Below, piece after piece: positions 22,749-24,574 of a stretch of 24,574 bases of DNA. The DNA comes from JAISGQ01 sp045534445. GTDB lineage: Bacteria > Bacillota > Clostridia > Oscillospirales > Acutalibacteraceae. Each line of letters opens with the position of its first letter. Within the stretch, counting starts at the first letter, position 1. Position numbers and translations under genes: made by a program. The notes under the pieces were generated by a model. That model had not been told where the DNA came from. It saw only the letters and a program-made list of their open reading frames with translations, and searched no databases. The stretch covers positions 1 through 24,574 of the forward strand of contig JAZSJQ010000055.1 of assembly GCA_045534445.1 (NCBI GenBank), read 5' to 3'.

Positions 22749-23579
22749 ATGGAAGCCCTTCTCAGAAAAAACGAAGCAGAAATAAATGAAACGGCTGCAA
22801 AAGCGCTGCTGACCGTTTTCGGTGTGATTTTTCTCATATCGCTTTTCTGCTGGATCGGAATTTTTGATATACGGGCAACAATGACGGTAATATTACTGAT
22901 CGTTGCCTTTGTTACTTTGGTCATACCTGCCTTTGCAGTGCTTAAAATGCGCATTTACAGCCAATGGATAAAATACCTTATTATCACCTGCACATCGGTG
23001 ATGGCATCAACAGCCTATGTGGTGTTTACCTTTCAGGCGGTTCTGGTGTTCGCAGTTCCTTCCGTCATAGCGGTCATGTATCTTGATAAAAAGCTGATGT
23101 GCTTTTCGGGCATTGTCACAACAGCGGCAATATTTGTATCTCATATTATTTCTGCAATCGTGCAGTATCAACCATGGCTTGAGCCCTTCCGAGGAATGGG
23201 AGAAATAGTCAGATACGGAGCAATACCAAGATTTCTGCAGTACGCAGGCTGTTTTGTATTGCTTATGTTCATAAGTGAAAGATACCGCAAGCTGCTTTTT
23301 CAGCTTTCCGACGGAGACAGGGAAGAAACAGACGAAGAAAAGCAGGAGTTTGAAAAACTGATGCTCTGTCTCAGTGAGCGTGAAAAATCGGTATTCATGC
23401 TTATTATCGGCGGATTTACAAATATGCAGATAGCCGACAGACTCTGCCTTTCAAACGGAACGGTGAAAAACTATGTTTCAGTGGTATATGACAAGCTTGG
23501 GATAAGAGAAAGAAACCTGCTCATACTTAAATACGGCAGATTTTATGAAGAAAATGACCGTGGTCATACTAAGTTATGA
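22749..23579 (+). CDS. Membrane-embedded LuxR-type transcriptional regulator
   Basis: A 276-residue one-component regulator. Residues 18-180 contain about six membrane spans without an obvious ligand domain; a charged linker (about 185-205, DGDREETDEEKQEFEK) leads to a typical LuxR/GerE helix-turn-helix at 208-262 (LSEREKSVF, NMQIADRLCLSNGTVKNYVSVVYDKLGI). The spans may sense the membrane or a lipophilic signal, and the DNA-binding domain would act while tethered. No receiver domain is present, so phosphorylation is not expected. AAAGGAA lies before ATG 22749. It follows trkH after 34 bases. The end of the gene and the bases just beyond it contain twin palindromes (23554-23589), likely targets of this or another regulator, in front of the metallopeptidase gene. 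Confidence 0.85.
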   Translation: MEALLRKNEAEINETAAKALLTVFGVIFLISLFCWIGIFDIRATMTVILLIVAFVTLVIPAFAVLKMRIYSQWIKYLIITCTSVMASTAYVVFTFQAVLVFAVPSVIAVMYLDKKLMCFSGIVTTAAIFVSHIISAIVQYQPWLEPFRGMGEIVRYGAIPRFLQYAGCFVLLMFISERYRKLLFQLSDGDREETDEEKQEFEKLMLCLSEREKSVFMLIIGGFTNMQIADRLCLSNGTVKNYVSVVYDKLGIRERNLLILKYGRFYEENDRGHTKL

Positions 23580-23619
23580 CCGCGGTTACTTCCTTTTCAG
23601 GGGTGAGAAAGGCTATAAT
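23554..23619 (+). promoter_or_regulatory. Twin palindromic operators and -10 box of the metallopeptidase gene
   Basis: ATGACCGTGGTCAT (23554-23567) is a palindrome with a two-base centre. ATGACCGCGGTTAC (23576-23589) is a near copy 22 bp further, two helical turns, so both sites face the same side. TATAAT is at 23614-23619 with no -35 (the hexamer 17 bp upstream is CCTTTT). Taking a transcript start near 23626, the sites are centred near -43 and -65, typical for an activator. The pair can also fold into a 13-bp RNA hairpin across the luxR stop codon, but the tail (CTTCCTTTTC) is a poor terminator. Confidence 0.7.
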
Positions 23620-23644
23620 TGCCGCATGAAAAGGAGGAATAAAC

Positions 23645-24412
23645 ATGAAAATCAAAAAATCAGTTATTATCATTTCGGCAACCATTATTGTTATCGCGCT
23701 GGCAATAATCGCAAATTTCATTCCAACGTGGAGTCTGAAGACGAGCGGAATGGAAGAAATAAAAGGAGAATGGGTGACTCTTTATTATGAAAACGAAAAA
23801 GCTGCCGCAGAAGATGTATTTGTCTTTGCGGATAGCGAATCCGAAAGGATCGCAGAAAAGCTTGGATTTAACGAAAAGCAGAATATAAAAATATATGTTT
23901 ACGATTATCAGAAGACGATGCAGACTAAAAAGTACGGGTTCATAGCACCGATTCTGGGACTTGACTGGTATGTGGGTGACAATATTGGGACAGATGTAAT
24001 AATCACATCCCCTGCAAATCCGGGTAAATACCATAGCCGCAGCAGCGTAAAAAACGCAGTGCCTCACGAAATAACCCATGCGTACGTGAGTGTTATGAAT
24101 GAAGATATATCCCTTTGGCTGACGGAAGGAATGGCGCTGTATCTCACCAACGGTGAGCCTTTCTGCAGGGAATGGCTTCAATATACGGAAATACCGTCAT
24201 ATAAAGATATACAGAGCGACAGTCCCCTGACGTTTTCGGATATAAACGGATATACCTTTGCCCACACTTATATTGAGTATCTTGATATTACCTACGGCTG
24301 GGATAAGGTGCTGGAGCTTGTGAAAACGGAAAATTACAGAGAGTGCTTCAGGAAAGGAGAAAAGGAAATTTACGAAGAATGGGTGAATTATCTGGAAAAT
24401 TACTCTCAATAA
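23645..24412 (+). CDS. Membrane-anchored gluzincin metallopeptidase (peptidase MA-like)
   Basis: A 255-residue zinc peptidase. Residues 5-28 form a signal anchor, so the catalytic part lies outside the cell. HEITH (His141, Glu142, His145) and Glu161 in WLTEGMALYL give the HExxH plus 15-residue-distant Glu site of gluzincins; this arrangement, with a short domain and SVKNAVPHEITHA, fits the peptidase MA family. The FTFAHTYIEYL-like helix after it is typical of the family's C-terminal half. Substrate unknown. GGAGGAATAAAC precedes ATG 23645. The upstream promoter has no -35 and two operator-like palindromes, so expression is probably activated on demand. Two terminators follow, so it is a one-gene unit. 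Confidence 0.87.
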   Translation: MKIKKSVIIISATIIVIALAIIANFIPTWSLKTSGMEEIKGEWVTLYYENEKAAAEDVFVFADSESERIAEKLGFNEKQNIKIYVYDYQKTMQTKKYGFIAPILGLDWYVGDNIGTDVIITSPANPGKYHSRSSVKNAVPHEITHAYVSVMNEDISLWLTEGMALYLTNGEPFCREWLQYTEIPSYKDIQSDSPLTFSDINGYTFAHTYIEYLDITYGWDKVLELVKTENYRECFRKGEKEIYEEWVNYLENYSQ

Positions 24413-24415
24413 AAA

Positions 24416-24435
24416 AGGCGCCCGAAAGGGCGCCT
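24416..24435 (+). terminator. First of two hairpins after the metallopeptidase gene
   Basis: AGGCGCCC-GAAA-GGGCGCCT, a perfect 8-bp GC stem with a stable GNRA tetraloop. It has no T-run, so alone it would stall or stabilise rather than terminate. Confidence 0.65.
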
Positions 24436-24444
24436 CAGCTTGTC

Positions 24445-24476
24445 AAAAAACTCACTGTGAAAGCAGTGAGTTTTTT
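24445..24476. terminator. Strong rho-independent terminator
   Basis: AAAAAACTCACTG / CAGTGAGTTTTTT is a perfect 13-bp stem on a six-base loop with A- and T-runs at its base, so it can act in both directions. Its last bases form the -35 of the next promoter. Confidence 0.92.
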
Positions 24477-24503
24477 GCATAACATGAATAAAAATGGTAT
24501 AAT
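24475..24503 (+). promoter_or_regulatory. Promoter of the gene entering the right edge
   Basis: TTGCAT (24475-24480), 17-bp spacer, TATAAT (24498-24503). The -35 overlaps the terminator T-run. Confidence 0.75.
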
Positions 24504-24525
24504 AGGAACAAGAGGTGAAACGAAA

Positions 24526-24574
24526 ATGTGGGAAAAAGATGGACGAAGAGATGTAGTACTAATAGACATAGACA
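24526..24574 (+). CDS. Start of an unidentified gene, cut by the window edge
   Basis: ATG 24526 follows AGAGGTGA at proper spacing and a consensus promoter. Only 16 codons are visible (MWEKDGRRDVVLIDID); the hydrophobic strand ending in Asp-Ile-Asp suggests a first strand of an alpha/beta nucleotide- or metal-binding fold, but no family can be named. Confidence 0.6.
   Translation, partial: MWEKDGRRDVVLIDID

Noticed and set aside
23554..23600. Simple terminator for the LuxR gene
   Set aside because: The two palindromes can fold together, but the tail is CTTCCTTTTC rather than a T-run. Each half is itself a palindrome at 22-bp phasing, which a terminator does not need. Kept only as an alternative.
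1..24574. CRISPR arrays, tRNA or rRNA genes, insertion sequences with transposases
   Set aside because: No regularly spaced repeats, cloverleaf or rRNA segments and no transposase ORF were seen on either strand.

Overview
The window looks like a chromosomal segment of a low-to-moderate GC Bacillota species of the Oscillospiraceae/Ruminococcus type. The grounds are dense operons with strong GGAGG ribosome sites, consensus TTGACA/TATAAT promoters with 17-bp spacers, and Gram-positive modules: PadR-DUF1700-DUF4097, FtsE-FtsX-M23 hydrolase-S41, NfeD-flotillin, and a CDP-glycerol transferase. The genus is an inference from gene content and protein style. No rRNA, tRNA or CRISPR array was seen.

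Layout. (1) 1-2090 is the right end of a mobile element: a 59-aa SHOCT-like protein and a large serine recombinase, clearly more GC-rich than what follows, closed by a hairpin terminator. (2) 2091-3722 holds a divergent pair: a zinc-ribbon membrane protein (-) and an 83-aa acidic membrane protein (+). (3) 3742-5684 is a PadR/DUF1700/DUF4097 operon. (4) 5693-9814 is a run of plus-strand single genes: flavin reductase, CPBP protease, an unknown protein, a GNAT acetyltransferase, a small membrane protein and a CDP-glycerol glycerophosphotransferase-like enzyme. (5) 9864-14035 (-) is ftsE-ftsX-M23 murein hydrolase (overlapping genes) followed by an S41 family protein with its own promoter. (6) 14342-15550 (-) is a secreted, membrane-anchored protein with an internal duplication. 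(7) 15748-17565 holds an aldo/keto reductase-ferredoxin protein and a DUF1836 regulator. (8) 17571-19800 is an NfeD-flotillin operon behind a long inverted repeat. (9) 19810-24412 is trkA-trkH-membrane LuxR regulator, then a membrane-anchored gluzincin metallopeptidase. The first codons of a further gene close the window.

How the parts fit. FtsEX is known to gate a coiled-coil murein hydrolase during division or elongation. Here the hydrolase has a complete M23 zinc site, while the neighbouring S41 (CtpB-like) protein has lost both catalytic residues, Ser and Lys, so it is predicted to be a pseudoprotease. The ftsE promoter has a good -10 but no -35. In place of the -35 lies a direct repeat that exactly fits the published WalR box and is centred near -41. 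The second regulatory highlight is a pair of matching palindromes 22 bp apart, centred near -43 and -65 of a promoter that also lacks a -35. They lie between the membrane LuxR gene and the metallopeptidase gene, which suggests (inference) that the LuxR protein switches on the peptidase next to it. No wholly new multi-gene system is evident. The pseudoprotease in the FtsEX locus and the LuxR-peptidase pair are the best candidates for undescribed biology.
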